Assembly: GCA_964473525.1 (NCBI GenBank)
Contig: CAYYPK010000024.1
Span: 34,473 to 98,472 of the forward strand
Origin: GCA-2687025 sp964473525
GTDB taxonomy: Bacteria > Poribacteria > WGA-4E > GCA-2687025
DNA length: 64,000 nucleotides
Direction of reading: 5' to 3'
The notes under the pieces were generated by a model, which made no database searches, was not told where the DNA came from, and was given only the letters and a program-made list of their open reading frames with translations. This document shows positions 29,330 through 38,805 of this stretch, in pieces (the stretch's first letter is position 1; the number at the start of each line of letters is the position of its first letter). Made by a program: the position numbers and the translations under genes.

Positions 29330-30976
29330 TCATTGCGAGGTGGTGATCGCCGCGCCCAGGATAGTGGCCGATCTGCCATGGCCGCCGTTCCGCGCGAGGG
29401 CAACAGGCTTCGCCCACGCCGGAGCTGGGGCGTCGGGGTCGGCCCCTTGGCCTAGCAGATACTGGACGGTCGCCGTGTGGCCCTCCCGCGACGCTCTCGC
29501 CAGCGGCGTAAGCCCCTCGTCGTCCGCGCAGTTCACGTCGGCGCCCATCTCCTCCACGAGGAACGCGATGTGGCGCAGTTGGTCCTGTGCGTCCGCGTAG
29601 CGTCGGGGCTGATCTCCTGCAATGCCAAGGAGGGAGCCCTCGGGCCGCGCGCCGTGTTCGACGAGGAGTCGATAGACGCGCGGGTACGTCGTAAGTGTCC
29701 AGCGCAGGTTCCATTCAGAGGCGTCTTCGAATCGAGCGCCGTGGCGGATCGCCAGCTTCATGATGTTGAGCGCGAGTTCCTCGCTGCCTTCGTCGTCCCA
29801 GCCGTATGGCAGCACGGCGTCCGCCTTCGAAGGGTCGAGTGCGAGAACCTCGGCAATGACGTCGATGCGGTGCTTCGCGGCGTATGCCTGCAACTCCATC
29901 GTCCCACCGTGCGCGTACAGCATGTGGGCGACCTCGTCATGCCCGCCGTGGTACGCGCCGAACATCGCGTCGCCCGACGAGTCTACCCAGTGTTGGGGAA
30001 CAGCGCCGTGGTCCAGAAGCGCCTGGACCATATATGCTTCGCCGGCGCCAGCAGCGTGCCGCAGCGAATACCCGCCCTGACAGATGGCTTCCTTGGCGTT
30101 GGGGCTCGCCCCGCGCGCGAGCAGCACGTCGGCGACGTGGTCGTGCCCGTTCGCGACCGCAGCGGACAGCGGCCTCCGGCGACAGGGATCCGCCGCGTTC
30201 GCCGCGCCGGGGTCGTCGCTCAGCAACCCACGAACCCGGCGTTCGTCACCGACGGACGCCGCGATCAGCGCCGTGTATTCGGCGCCGCCCGCGAGCAGCA
30301 GGTCCAACACCTCCGGCTGTCGGTCGTTTCGCCAGTACCTGTGCAGACCATAGAGCGCGACGACCGCTGGCGTGCGTAGATCGCCGTTCGGTGCGTCGAC
30401 CAGAGCGCCGCAGTCGATCAGCAAACGCGCGATACCAACCGCCCCGGTTGCCGCTGCGAGGTGCAGAGGCGTGTTGCCAACGACGTTCACTTGCCTGACG
30501 CGCTCCGGCCTCGCGTCGATCAGCGCCGCCACGCCTTCTGCGTCGCTCTGCACGACGGCGGCGTGGATGGCGCCGTCGTCAACAAGCGGCCCGTAGCGTG
30601 ACACGACGGCGGTCTCAATCGTCTCGGCGACCGCGTCGTGACCGCGGTGGAGAAGCTGGCCGGTCCAGTTCCCATAGGTCTCGTCGTGGTATTGGCCGGC
30701 CACCTCGTACGGGACTGGGTTCGCGCCCATGTCGAGAAGTCGCGAGACGAGTCGTTCGTGACCACCCATCGCTGCGAGGTACAGAGGCGACCACAGCTCC
30801 GACCCGGGATACGTGTACCGCTCGTCGTTGTCCGGGGAGTCCAGGACATCTGGATGGCGTCCGAGCAGATCGACAGCGGTAGCCAGATCGCCTGTCTTGC
30901 ACGCCTCGTGGATGCCCTGTATCTCGGCGAGATGCTCCCCAACGTCAGGCGCGGGCGCATTCACGGACTGGACCAT
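29330..30976 (-). CDS. ankyrin-repeat protein
   Basis: A 548-residue protein built almost entirely of ankyrin repeats. Clear units include GNTPLHLAAATGAVGIARLL, PLSAAVANGHDHVADVLLARG, LRHAAGAGEAYMVQALLDHG and GLTPLARASREGHTATVQYL; several middle units are degenerate. The start is the ATG at 30976 with GGGAGG about 9 nt upstream. No signal peptide, membrane segment or enzymatic domain is visible, so it is probably a cytoplasmic binding scaffold. It is divergent from the sulfotransferase gene and shares a 200-bp intergenic region with it. Confidence 0.88.
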   Translation of the reverse strand: MVQSVNAPAPDVGEHLAEIQGIHEACKTGDLATAVDLLGRHPDVLDSPDNDERYTYPGSELWSPLYLAAMGGHERLVSRLLDMGANPVPYEVAGQYHDETYGNWTGQLLHRGHDAVAETIETAVVSRYGPLVDDGAIHAAVVQSDAEGVAALIDARPERVRQVNVVGNTPLHLAAATGAVGIARLLIDCGALVDAPNGDLRTPAVVALYGLHRYWRNDRQPEVLDLLLAGGAEYTALIAASVGDERRVRGLLSDDPGAANAADPCRRRPLSAAVANGHDHVADVLLARGASPNAKEAICQGGYSLRHAAGAGEAYMVQALLDHGAVPQHWVDSSGDAMFGAYHGGHDEVAHMLYAHGGTMELQAYAAKHRIDVIAEVLALDPSKADAVLPYGWDDEGSEELALNIMKLAIRHGARFEDASEWNLRWTLTTYPRVYRLLVEHGARPEGSLLGIAGDQPRRYADAQDQLRHIAFLVEEMGADVNCADDEGLTPLARASREGHTATVQYLLGQGADPDAPAPAWAKPVALARNGGHGRSATILGAAITTSQ

Positions 30977-31106
30977 GCGCGCATTCCTCCCATCCGGTTG
31001 ACGAGCTCGGGACGTGTGTCGGAGCTCCGTGCTGGAATCCACGTGTCCAACACAGGATCGTTACAGCAGATGGGCTTCCGCGGACGCGTGACTCGCGCTC
31101 TCGTCG

Positions 31107-31135
31107 TTGCTACCCGGCTGGCGCGCACGTACACT
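31107..31135 (+). promoter_or_regulatory. candidate sigma70 promoter for the sulfotransferase gene
   Basis: TTGCTA (31107-31112), a 17-nt spacer and TACACT (31130-31135) lie about 43 nt upstream of the start codon at 31178. The spacing is ideal and the hexamers are moderate matches. Confidence 0.4.
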
Positions 31136-31177
31136 GCCCGTTGGGCGATTCGTCCGTCCGTGGGCAGGGAGGATTCT

Positions 31178-32086
31178 ATGGCCAGCAGCGCGCCTCAAGT
31201 GCTGCACGAGTACAAGCACTGGCTCATGGACAGCGCCCGCTGGTCCGGTTTCACACCGCGCGACGACGATGTCGTCATCGCCACCCCGTACAAGTGCGGT
31301 ACGACGTGGATGCAGCTCATCGTCGGCTCGCTCATCCATCAGGAACGCAGCATCCACGACACGTTGGCGGCTCAGGGCGACTACAGCTTGTCGCCGTGGT
31401 TGGACTTCGACCGAACGCCCATCGGCGAACTACTCGCGGCACTCGACGCCCAGGATCACCGTCGGTACATCAAGACCCATCTTCCCCTCGACGGTCTCAT
31501 CTTCCATGACGAGGTCAAGTACATCGTTGTTAGCCGCGACGCGCGCGACGTGTTCATGTCGCTATGGAACCACCACGTCAACTACCGGCACGAGAAGCAC
31601 GGACCACATCCGACGAGTTCATTGGACGACCTCCACGCATTCTGGCGCGACTGGGCCACGCGCGGATACTTCCCGTGGGAATCCGAGGGGTACCCCTACT
31701 GGTCGAACCTGCGGCACACGCAGACGTGGTGGGATTACCGCCACCTACCGAACGTCCTGTTCGCGCACTTCAACCACCTGCTAGAGGATCTGCCAGGCCA
31801 GATCAGACGCGTAGCCGACTTTCTGGACATCCAAGTAGCCGACGACACCGTGGCTGCGATTGCCCACGAGACGACGTTCTCGACGGTGAAGCAGAAGGCG
31901 GATGTCTCGATGCCCGGCATGGAGAACGGCTTCCGTGGCGGCTCGCGGACATTCTTCCACAAGGGCACGAACGGGCGGTGGCGGGGTGTGCTGTCTGAGT
32001 CTGAACTTGCTCTCTACAACGCCGCGGCGGAGCGGGAACTGACGGCGGACTCGAGGAAGTGGCTGGAGCGCGGCCAACTGAGCTAG
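31178..32086 (+). CDS. PAPS-dependent sulfotransferase
   Basis: Transfers sulfate from PAPS to a hydroxyl or amine. The 302-residue protein starts at the ATG at 31178 with a perfect GGAGG 5 nt upstream. The 5'-phosphosulfate loop is TPYKCGTTWMQLIVG (36-50), with Cys40 where Ser is common. The catalytic base is His101 (IKTHLPLD). The 3'-phosphate site is VVSRDARDVFMSLWNHH (from 117), and the C-terminal loop FFHKGTNGRWR is the usual RKGxxGDWK element. It resembles the cytosolic SULT-type family. Substrate unknown; the neighbours do not help. Confidence 0.9.
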   Translation: MASSAPQVLHEYKHWLMDSARWSGFTPRDDDVVIATPYKCGTTWMQLIVGSLIHQERSIHDTLAAQGDYSLSPWLDFDRTPIGELLAALDAQDHRRYIKTHLPLDGLIFHDEVKYIVVSRDARDVFMSLWNHHVNYRHEKHGPHPTSSLDDLHAFWRDWATRGYFPWESEGYPYWSNLRHTQTWWDYRHLPNVLFAHFNHLLEDLPGQIRRVADFLDIQVADDTVAAIAHETTFSTVKQKADVSMPGMENGFRGGSRTFFHKGTNGRWRGVLSESELALYNAAAERELTADSRKWLERGQLS

Positions 32087-32136
32087 GACCGGCCGGTGCT
32101 AAGGGCCGTGGTTCGACACCTTGGGCGGCGTCGCTG

Positions 32137-32397
32137 TTAGTCCGGCTCCTCATCCGTCAGGACGTTGCTGGCGGATGAGTCGGCGAGCATGAGCGTAACG
32201 TCCGCGAGGGCCTCGTGCATGGTGGCCACTTTGTCGGCCAGCGCGTCGACCTCGTCGCGCAGCGCCCCGAGCTCCTCGGCGCCTCCCTCGGGCAGCCGTC
32301 GCTTGTTGCTCGCGTGTTGCACCGCCGCCCAGACAATCCCTACGGAGCATCCCAAGACGATCGCGACAATCGCTACGACGAACTCGAAGACACCCAT
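32137..32397 (-). CDS. small membrane protein with coiled coil (PspB-like layout)
   Basis: An 86-residue protein with one N-terminal membrane helix (FVVAIVAIVLGCSVGIVWAA), a basic stop-transfer segment (NKRR) and a heptad-like helix (LGALRDEVDALADKVATMHEALADVTLML). This layout matches PspB and similar envelope-stress partners, though sequence identity to PspB is not evident. GGGGAGG lies upstream of the ATG. It sits between the sulfotransferase and DUF5916 genes. No pspA or pspC is nearby, so the function is open. Confidence 0.7.
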   Translation of the reverse strand: MGVFEFVVAIVAIVLGCSVGIVWAAVQHASNKRRLPEGGAEELGALRDEVDALADKVATMHEALADVTLMLADSSASNVLTDEEPD

Positions 32398-32448
32398 GTC
32401 GCATCCTCCCCGGTTACAGGGCCATGAAGCCGTGGCGAGGCGGCTCGC

Positions 32449-34551
32449 CTAGAGCTTCGCCTGGTAGGACAGCTTCACGAAGACGGCGCGGTCAGTCTCA
32501 CCCTCTTCGCGGGTTTCGTTGTAGACGAGGAAGAAATACGACTTCGGGCGGTATTCCGACCCGTAAAGCACGAAGAACCGCGACGTGTCCTCGGCGTCCA
32601 TCTCCGCGGACCCGCTCAGGAACGAACGCTGTGTGAACTGGTAGCGCGCTTGCAGCCGCTGCACGCGCCATTCCTGCCGCCAGTCCGCCTGGCTTGTGGG
32701 CCGCCGCAACTCCCTTTGCAGGGAATACTCCAGCGAGAACGCCTCCGTGGGTCGCACCGTGAAGTTGGGACTCATGTACCAGCTTCGCTCGCCGTCCCGG
32801 TAGCCGAAGCTCTGGAAGAGCCGACCGTTGACATGCTTGGGCGGGTAGTACCCGAAGAAGAGGTCCACGGTCTCGTCCTGATAGAGGATGTCGTCGTCTT
32901 CGTCGAGGTGCAGGCGTCGTTCTGGGCCGAAGAAGACAAAGAAGTCCGACACGCCGAGTGAGAAGTCCAACTCCGCGCTCTCCTCCATCAGCACGCCGTC
33001 CGCATCCGTCAGGCGCTGCCCCGAAACCTCGGCGCTGACACGGTTGAGGAGACCGTCGAACTGCCGACGGTACTCCATCCTCGCGCCAGGGCCGCGGCGA
33101 TTCAGTCTTGGTATGAAGCCTGGCTCGGAGTCGAAATTCCTCCCGGTGTCGAAGTAGCGGAAGCCCGTGCGGAACGTGTTGGCGCGACGCTCTCCCTGGA
33201 TCAGGAAGGCACGGTCTGTCTCCCAGTCGCCCTCGCGGGTCCAATTGCCTACGGCCTGCGCGACCATGTTGATGTCGTGCGGCAGGCGGAGCGTGACGTC
33301 CGCGCCGCCGGCTCCGTGGTTGCGGTCCAAGTCGGGAGTGAACTTGTTGACCCCGACCAACCCCACGCCCACGCGCGCGCCCAGATTCCTCTGATACCTT
33401 GCCGCGGTTACGTTCGATTGACCCTCACGCTCCGCGTCTTCCTCTTCGAACGGGGTCGCCTGCACGGTCATCAGCGCGATGTCTTGGTCTCCGACGCGTC
33501 CGGCGAGCTTCCCCCCAGCCTCGAGGTCCTGCACGCGACGGGTGTAGAACACCTCGATGGGCGTGCGGTAGAGGTCTCCGCCTTCGAGGAAGAACGGGCG
33601 CTTCTCGGCGAAGCGGCGCTCAATGTCGCTCAGGTTCACCTCCGCCGGGTCCGCTTCGATCTGCGCGAAGTCCGGGTTGATGGTGACGTCTGCGGTGAGG
33701 CTGGTAAGCGGGTATCGCAGGTCCAACCCAACCTTCGGTGACACTTCGAAGTCCTCGCCTGACAGCTTGCGCGGGCTGAGGGTCGAGTATGGGGTGACGA
33801 GCAGGCCGCGACCGTTGTCGAGCTCGGCCATTTCGAGTCCGTGCAGTTCGCCAAACCGCGAAATGTTGTACTGGCGAGCGCCGATGTCCGCCCAGGTGAT
33901 GTCTTCCTCGTTTATCTCCACCGCGCGCCAGAAGTTGATGCCCCAGACATCACCCTTGGGATCGAACCTGAGTTCCGCGAAGGGGATTGCCATCTCGACC
34001 GTCCAGCGATCCGCCAGCCGCGCGACCTGGACTTCCCACGTGGCGTCCCATGAAGCATCGCCGCCGCGTCGGCCTTCCTGACCGAGTCCCTCGTTGATGA
34101 TGCGCATGTCCCGCTGCGTAGCCAACGGATTCGTGAAGAAGGCGTAGGCATTCCGCCTGTCGTAGAACGTGTCCAGGTAGACGCCTACGTGGTCGTCGGA
34201 GAAGAATCGCTCGTCGCGCTGCGTCGTGGCGCCAACGCTTTCGCCGGTGTTGGCGACGGAGCAATCGAAGGCAATGTACAGCGTAGTGTAGTCGTAGAGG
34301 ATGCGTATCTCGGTGTCTTCGGTCGTCGGATTCCCGTACGTAGGTCGGTATTGCGCGAACTCGGTGACGGGCTCCGCCGTCGCCCACGCCGCGTCGTCGA
34401 GCGACCCGTCGATCTCCGGGGCGACGTCCGTGTACGTCGCGCGCGCGGAGGGCGCGGCCTGCGCAGTCGGCATGTAAAGAGCGAACAAGGCGATCAGGAT
34501 CGTGACGGGATGTAGCCGCAGTTGGCTCGGATCAGGCGGGTCGTTCTTCAT
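32449..34551 (-). CDS. CBM9-like domain plus DUF5916 outer-membrane barrel
   Basis: A 700-residue envelope protein. The start is the ATG at 34551 with GGAGA 5 nt upstream, giving a signal peptide ending TAQA. Residues about 30-230 form a family-9 carbohydrate-binding-like domain (PEIDGSLDDAAWATAEPV, then LYIAFDCSV, DDHVGVYLDTF, WTVEMAIPFAELRFD). The rest is a DUF5916 beta-strand-rich region ending FVKLSYQAKL, likely an outer-membrane barrel. Substrate unknown; polysaccharide uptake or binding is the usual guess. It follows the MoaD-like gene by 28 nt at the end of the molybdenum hydroxylase operon. Confidence 0.85.
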   Translation of the reverse strand: MKNDPPDPSQLRLHPVTILIALFALYMPTAQAAPSARATYTDVAPEIDGSLDDAAWATAEPVTEFAQYRPTYGNPTTEDTEIRILYDYTTLYIAFDCSVANTGESVGATTQRDERFFSDDHVGVYLDTFYDRRNAYAFFTNPLATQRDMRIINEGLGQEGRRGGDASWDATWEVQVARLADRWTVEMAIPFAELRFDPKGDVWGINFWRAVEINEEDITWADIGARQYNISRFGELHGLEMAELDNGRGLLVTPYSTLSPRKLSGEDFEVSPKVGLDLRYPLTSLTADVTINPDFAQIEADPAEVNLSDIERRFAEKRPFFLEGGDLYRTPIEVFYTRRVQDLEAGGKLAGRVGDQDIALMTVQATPFEEEDAEREGQSNVTAARYQRNLGARVGVGLVGVNKFTPDLDRNHGAGGADVTLRLPHDINMVAQAVGNWTREGDWETDRAFLIQGERRANTFRTGFRYFDTGRNFDSEPGFIPRLNRRGPGARMEYRRQFDGLLNRVSAEVSGQRLTDADGVLMEESAELDFSLGVSDFFVFFGPERRLHLDEDDDILYQDETVDLFFGYYPPKHVNGRLFQSFGYRDGERSWYMSPNFTVRPTEAFSLEYSLQRELRRPTSQADWRQEWRVQRLQARYQFTQRSFLSGSAEMDAEDTSRFFVLYGSEYRPKSYFFLVYNETREEGETDRAVFVKLSYQAKL

Positions 34552-34579
34552 ACTCTCCGTTGTCCGTTGTTGAGCTGCG

Positions 34580-34843
34580 TCATCCCCCACCGATGGCGGG
34601 TATGAAATGGACCTCGCTGTCAGGGCCTACCGCTTGTATCAGACCCATCGTCGCGGTCTCGCCGTCTATCGCGACGGCGACCCCCGGTCGAACCTGGTGG
34701 CCCTGTCGGAGCCACTTGCCGGTGCCGGGGTACTTCTCGTCGAGCGCCTCGATTATCTGCCGCACGTTCGAACCCTCGACCTCGACGATCTTCTCGCCAT
34801 CGGTGAACTTCTGCATCATCGGAGGGACGTGCACGGTAGCCAT
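34580..34843 (-). CDS. MoaD/ThiS-family sulfur carrier protein
   Basis: An 87-residue beta-grasp protein whose C-terminus ends IPAIGGG, the di-glycine tail that is adenylated and thiocarboxylated in sulfur transfer. ATVHVPPMMQKFTDG and VRQIIEALDEKYPG are typical of the MoaD/CysO group. The start is the ATG at 34843. It is downstream of the molybdenum hydroxylase genes on the same strand, which suggests that it supplies sulfur for the pterin dithiolene of that enzyme. Another beta-grasp role cannot be excluded. Confidence 0.85.
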   Translation of the reverse strand: MATVHVPPMMQKFTDGEKIVEVEGSNVRQIIEALDEKYPGTGKWLRQGHQVRPGVAVAIDGETATMGLIQAVGPDSEVHFIPAIGGG

Positions 34844-34948
34844 GGCAGTCGCCCTGAGTGTGTTCCCGAGAAGACCCGCGAGCAAACGACAGGGGTGGCC
34901 GAGGCCACCCCATCAACAGATTCCGCGTCAGATTCGACGTCGATGCGA

Positions 34949-37192
34949 CTAGCTCAATACGCGCGTCATGACGTACGCCGGGTTCATCGGCGTGTGGTAC
35001 ATGCGCTTCCCAGTCGCAGCGGCGACGGCGTTGCCTATCGCTGCCACGGGCGGGATGATCGGCGTCTCGCCGACCCCACGCACTCCGTACGGGTGGTTCG
35101 GGTTCGGCACTTCCACCAACACGGCGTCGACCATCGGCACGTCGAGCGTCGTCGGTACGCGGTAGTCGAGGTAGCTAGCGTTGGCGAGCAGTCCCTTCTC
35201 GTCGTAGAAGTACTCCTCGTTCAGCGCCCAGCCGATCCCCTGGACCGCGCCGCCCTGCAACTGACCTTCCACGTAGGACGGATGCAGCGCGTGTCCAACG
35301 TCCTGGATCGCCGTGAACCGGAGTATGGACACCTTGCCGGTCTCGATGTCCACTTCGACATCCACGACATGCGTGCCGAAGCCCGGCCCCGCGCCGCCGG
35401 AGTTCTTGGAGTGCTCCGCCGTGATCGGCCCACCCGTGCCGTTTGCCGCGGCGGCGACATCGGCGAACGTGAGCTTCTCGTCCGGCTTCGAGGACGCCGT
35501 GAGTGTCGCGTCGTCGTGGTAGGTTACTTCTGACGCGTCGACTTCGAGCATCTTCGCGGCGCGCTCGACGACTTCTGCCTTGATCGCCAACGCCGCCTCG
35601 TGGCAGACCCAGCCCATCTTGTGCGTCGTGCTGCTGCCCCCGGTGAAGTCGGTGTACCCAATGGCGTCCGTGTCGCCGACGATCGGGTGGACATCCTCGG
35701 CTTCGAGGCCGAGAACCTCAGCGACGATCATCGCCATCGTCGTGCGGCTGCCTCCGATGTCGACGGAGCCCTCGACGAGCGTCACATTGCCATCGGCGGT
35801 CACGCTGAGCGTCGCGGAGGCGTTGCCAGCGATGTTGAACCAGAACCCGGAGGCGATGCCGCGTCCACGCTTCACGCTGCTGTCTTCCGACTCGCCGAGC
35901 GGTGTGTTCCAGTGCTCGCCGTCCCGCGCGGCTTCGAGCGTTTCAATGAAGCCGATGCGTGCGAACACCGGGCCGTCGGCGCGCCGGTCGCCCTCCTTAA
36001 CCGCGTTCAGGAGTCGGAACTCGACGCCGTCGATCCCGCACATCTTGGCGAGTTCGTCGATGACGCTCTCCGAACCGAACGCCGCGTTCGTGGCGCCCGG
36101 AGCGCGATACGCGCCCGCCTTCGGCCGGTTCACGACCACGTCGTATCCGTCGATGCGCACGTGTTCCAGCAGGTACGGAGCGAGCACGCACATAGCAGCC
36201 ATGCTGACAGGAGACCCAGCGTAGGCGCCCGCCTCGTACGCGAGGGTGACGTCCGCCGCGGTAATCTTCCCACTCGTCTTGCAGCCCATGCGCACTTTGA
36301 CGTGCGAGCCGGAGGTCGGCCCGGTGGCCTGAAGCACCTCGGCGCGCGTCATCGTCATCTTGACCGGCTTGCCTGACTTGGCCGACAGGCACACGGCGAG
36401 CGGCTCCAGGACCACGAACAGCTTCCCGCCAAAGCCACCACCGATCTCCATCGGGACGACCTTGATGTTGGAGAGCGGGATGTCGCACATGTCCGACACT
36501 TCTTCACGGACCCCGAACGCTGCCTGCGTGCTGCACCAGACCGTCACGCGTCCGTCGGGAGTGACGTGCGCCGTGGCGTTCTGCGGCTCGATGTAGCCCT
36601 GGTGCACCATCGCCGTAGTGAACTCGCGCTCGATCACGTAGTCCGCGGCGGCGAATCCCACGTCGAGGTCGCCGTGCTGGTGCCGGAAGTGCTGCGAGAT
36701 GTTCGACGGCTCGTCGGACGCCTCCCCGAGGCCGCTGGTGCGCAGGCTGTCGTGAAGGAGCGTGGCGTCTTCCTTCATCGCCTCGCGCACGTCCATCACC
36801 GGATCGAGGACGTCGTATTCCACGTCGATGAGGTCAAGCGCCTCCTCCGCGTCGTGGACGTTCGTCGCCGCTACCGCCGCGATGGGGTGCCCGTGGTAGA
36901 GAGCCTTGGCGCCAGCCAGGATGTTGTGGATCGGCTCGTGGCTAGGCTTCTCCGACGCGCCTGGGAGGTCCGCCCCCGTGATGACGGCGCGCACCGCTGG
37001 ATGCGCCTCCGCCTTGCTGGTGTCAATGGAGACGATCCGCGCGTGGGCGTGCGGGCTGCGCAACACCTTGCCGTGCAGCATGCCGGGCAGGTGCACATCC
37101 GCGCCGTAACGCGCGTCACCGGTGACCTTGTCCACGCCGTCGTGGCGAATCGGCCGCGTGCCGAGAACGCGGTACTTCTTGTCCGACGCCAT
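34949..37192 (-). CDS. molybdenum hydroxylase large subunit (xanthine/aldehyde dehydrogenase type)
   Basis: The molybdopterin-binding catalytic subunit, 747 residues. The start is the ATG at 37192, two bases after the stop of the 2Fe-2S subunit gene. Motifs include VTGDARYGADVHLPGMLHG at the N-terminus, EIGGGFGGKL, AYRAPGATNAAFGSESVIDE, and the active-site glutamate in VRGVGETPIIPPVAAIGNAV. The CO-dehydrogenase signature AYxCSFR is absent, so it is a generic hydroxylase of N-heterocycles or aldehydes. With the two downstream-numbered genes it forms a three-subunit enzyme. Confidence 0.92.
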   Translation of the reverse strand: MASDKKYRVLGTRPIRHDGVDKVTGDARYGADVHLPGMLHGKVLRSPHAHARIVSIDTSKAEAHPAVRAVITGADLPGASEKPSHEPIHNILAGAKALYHGHPIAAVAATNVHDAEEALDLIDVEYDVLDPVMDVREAMKEDATLLHDSLRTSGLGEASDEPSNISQHFRHQHGDLDVGFAAADYVIEREFTTAMVHQGYIEPQNATAHVTPDGRVTVWCSTQAAFGVREEVSDMCDIPLSNIKVVPMEIGGGFGGKLFVVLEPLAVCLSAKSGKPVKMTMTRAEVLQATGPTSGSHVKVRMGCKTSGKITAADVTLAYEAGAYAGSPVSMAAMCVLAPYLLEHVRIDGYDVVVNRPKAGAYRAPGATNAAFGSESVIDELAKMCGIDGVEFRLLNAVKEGDRRADGPVFARIGFIETLEAARDGEHWNTPLGESEDSSVKRGRGIASGFWFNIAGNASATLSVTADGNVTLVEGSVDIGGSRTTMAMIVAEVLGLEAEDVHPIVGDTDAIGYTDFTGGSSTTHKMGWVCHEAALAIKAEVVERAAKMLEVDASEVTYHDDATLTASSKPDEKLTFADVAAAANGTGGPITAEHSKNSGGAGPGFGTHVVDVEVDIETGKVSILRFTAIQDVGHALHPSYVEGQLQGGAVQGIGWALNEEYFYDEKGLLANASYLDYRVPTTLDVPMVDAVLVEVPNPNHPYGVRGVGETPIIPPVAAIGNAVAAATGKRMYHTPMNPAYVMTRVLS

Positions 37193-37194
37193 GT

Positions 37195-37683
37195 TCAGCC
37201 CGCCTCTCCGCGCATCGTCTCGGCCGTGTCCAGCACGGCGCGTACGATCTTGTCGTACCCCGTGCAACGACACAGGTTGCCCGCCAGACGCTCACGCACT
37301 TCGTGCTCAGTGGGATTGGGGTTCGCGTCCAGCAACGCCTTCGTCGCGACGATGAATCCTGGTGTGCAGACCCCACATTGGAGCGCCGCGTGCTCCAGGT
37401 ACTTTGTCTGGATCGTGTGCAGGCCGGTCTCCGCCGACGCGATGCCTTCGATGGTCGTGACCTCGCTGCCTTCGCACTCGACGCCAAGGACAATGCAGGC
37501 ATTCACGACGCGGCCGTCGAGGATGACCGTGCACGCGCCGCAGTTGCCGTTGTTGCAGCCTTCCTTGGACCCGGTCATGCGCAGGTGATCGCGGAGAACC
37601 TCCAGCAGGCTTTCGCGCGGCTCCGCCAACACTTCGACCGCTTCGCCGTTGACGGTGAACGAGATGATGCGCTTCTTTGCCAT
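37195..37683 (-). CDS. molybdenum hydroxylase small subunit, 2x[2Fe-2S]
   Basis: The electron-transfer subunit, 162 residues. The N-terminal plant-ferredoxin-type cluster uses EGCNNGNCGACTVILDG, and the C-terminal helical domain holds the second cluster (LQCGVCTPGFIV and GNLCRCTGYDKIV). All eight cysteines are present. It lies between the FAD and molybdenum subunit genes with gaps of one and two bases, the common order M-S-L for this enzyme class. It passes electrons from molybdenum to FAD. Confidence 0.95.
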   Translation of the reverse strand: MAKKRIISFTVNGEAVEVLAEPRESLLEVLRDHLRMTGSKEGCNNGNCGACTVILDGRVVNACIVLGVECEGSEVTTIEGIASAETGLHTIQTKYLEHAALQCGVCTPGFIVATKALLDANPNPTEHEVRERLAGNLCRCTGYDKIVRAVLDTAETMRGEAG

Positions 37684-37684
37684 G

Positions 37685-38563
37685 CTAGTTATCCCCCCGC
37701 GCTCGGGCTATCGCCCCGTTGAGCGCGCGTCGCGTCAGTACGGCGGTCAGATGCTTGCGGTGCTCGGCAGTCCCGCGCATGTCGGATATGGGCCGCGCCG
37801 CCGCTTGAGCGATCTCCGCCGCTTCCTGGATGAGCTCGTCGCTGATGGTCTTACCCGCCAGGTGGTCGCCCGCCGCCGGGACGTAGAGCGGCGTCGGGGC
37901 CACGGCCGCGAGGGCTACACGCGCCGATTCTATCGTCTGTCCCGACGAATCGAGTTGCACGTGCGCTCCGGCGCCTACTTCGGCGATGTCCATCTCATTC
38001 CTGGGTATGAACCGCAGGTAGAACGCGCCTGAGTTCGCCGTCGGCGCGGGCAGTTGCATGGAGACAAGCAGTTCTCCCTGCTCGAGAGCTGTCTGACCAG
38101 GCGCCGTGCAGAAATCCTCGGCGGCGATGGCGCGGGAGCCGTTCGGTCCCTGCACGTTGCACGTCGCGCTGAGCACGATGAGCGGGCAGATGGCGTCGGC
38201 GGCAGGAGACGCGTTGCACAGGTTCCCGCCGACGCTGGCGCGTCCCTGGATCTGCGCGGATCCGATAATGCGCGCGGCATCCATCAGACCCGGGTACGCC
38301 GCGGCCACCTCAGCGTCGCCATAGATCTGATAGCACGGGGCGGCGGCGCCCAGCGTTAGCCCGTCGGTCGCGCTGTATTCGATCGCGGTGAGTTCCGCGA
38401 TCTCCTTAACGTCGACGAGCACGTCAATATCGCGTCGGCCTTCGCGAACCTGCACGATGATGTCCGTGCCACCGGCGATGACGCGCGCGCGGTCGCCGTG
38501 ATTGTCGAGGAGGGCAGCAGCCTCACTGACGCTCTGGGCCGAGATATAGTCAATCTCTCTCAA
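37685..38563 (-). CDS. molybdenum hydroxylase FAD-binding subunit
   Basis: The flavin subunit (CoxM/XdhB type), 292 residues. FAD-binding motifs are ARVIAGGTDIIVQVREG and SVGGNLCNASPAADAICPL; the C-terminal CO-dehydrogenase flavoprotein domain follows. The start is TTG at 38563 (REIDYISAQSVSEA) with GGGAGG 7 nt upstream; a nearby ATG is out of frame. It is the first gene of an operon FAD-2Fe2S-Mo-MoaD-DUF5916. The terminal electron acceptor is unknown. Confidence 0.92.
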   Translation of the reverse strand: MREIDYISAQSVSEAAALLDNHGDRARVIAGGTDIIVQVREGRRDIDVLVDVKEIAELTAIEYSATDGLTLGAAAPCYQIYGDAEVAAAYPGLMDAARIIGSAQIQGRASVGGNLCNASPAADAICPLIVLSATCNVQGPNGSRAIAAEDFCTAPGQTALEQGELLVSMQLPAPTANSGAFYLRFIPRNEMDIAEVGAGAHVQLDSSGQTIESARVALAAVAPTPLYVPAAGDHLAGKTISDELIQEAAEIAQAAARPISDMRGTAEHRKHLTAVLTRRALNGAIARARGDN

Positions 38564-38805
38564 CCATCATCCTCCCTGTGGGAATGTTGGGTATTGCAGA
38601 AAGGGGTCACGAGGGGTCGAGGGCATGGTGGTCCAACGGGTCGCAACGCTGAGCATTCGCATCGGGATCCGGGCTTGGAATCCCGCCGTGAGTGGCTCCT
38701 AAACCGCGCTATTCTGGCACATTTCCGTGCGATCTGCAAAGGCCGCCAGACGGCCGGCGCTGTCTATAGGCGATGGCAATGGTCCTCGGCATCGCCCCAC
38801 CTCTG

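Noticed and set aside
30638..31177. A 180-residue N-terminal extension of the sulfotransferase.
   Set aside because: It is antisense to the ankyrin gene; the ATG at 31178 has a perfect GGAGG and a promoter-like sequence just upstream.
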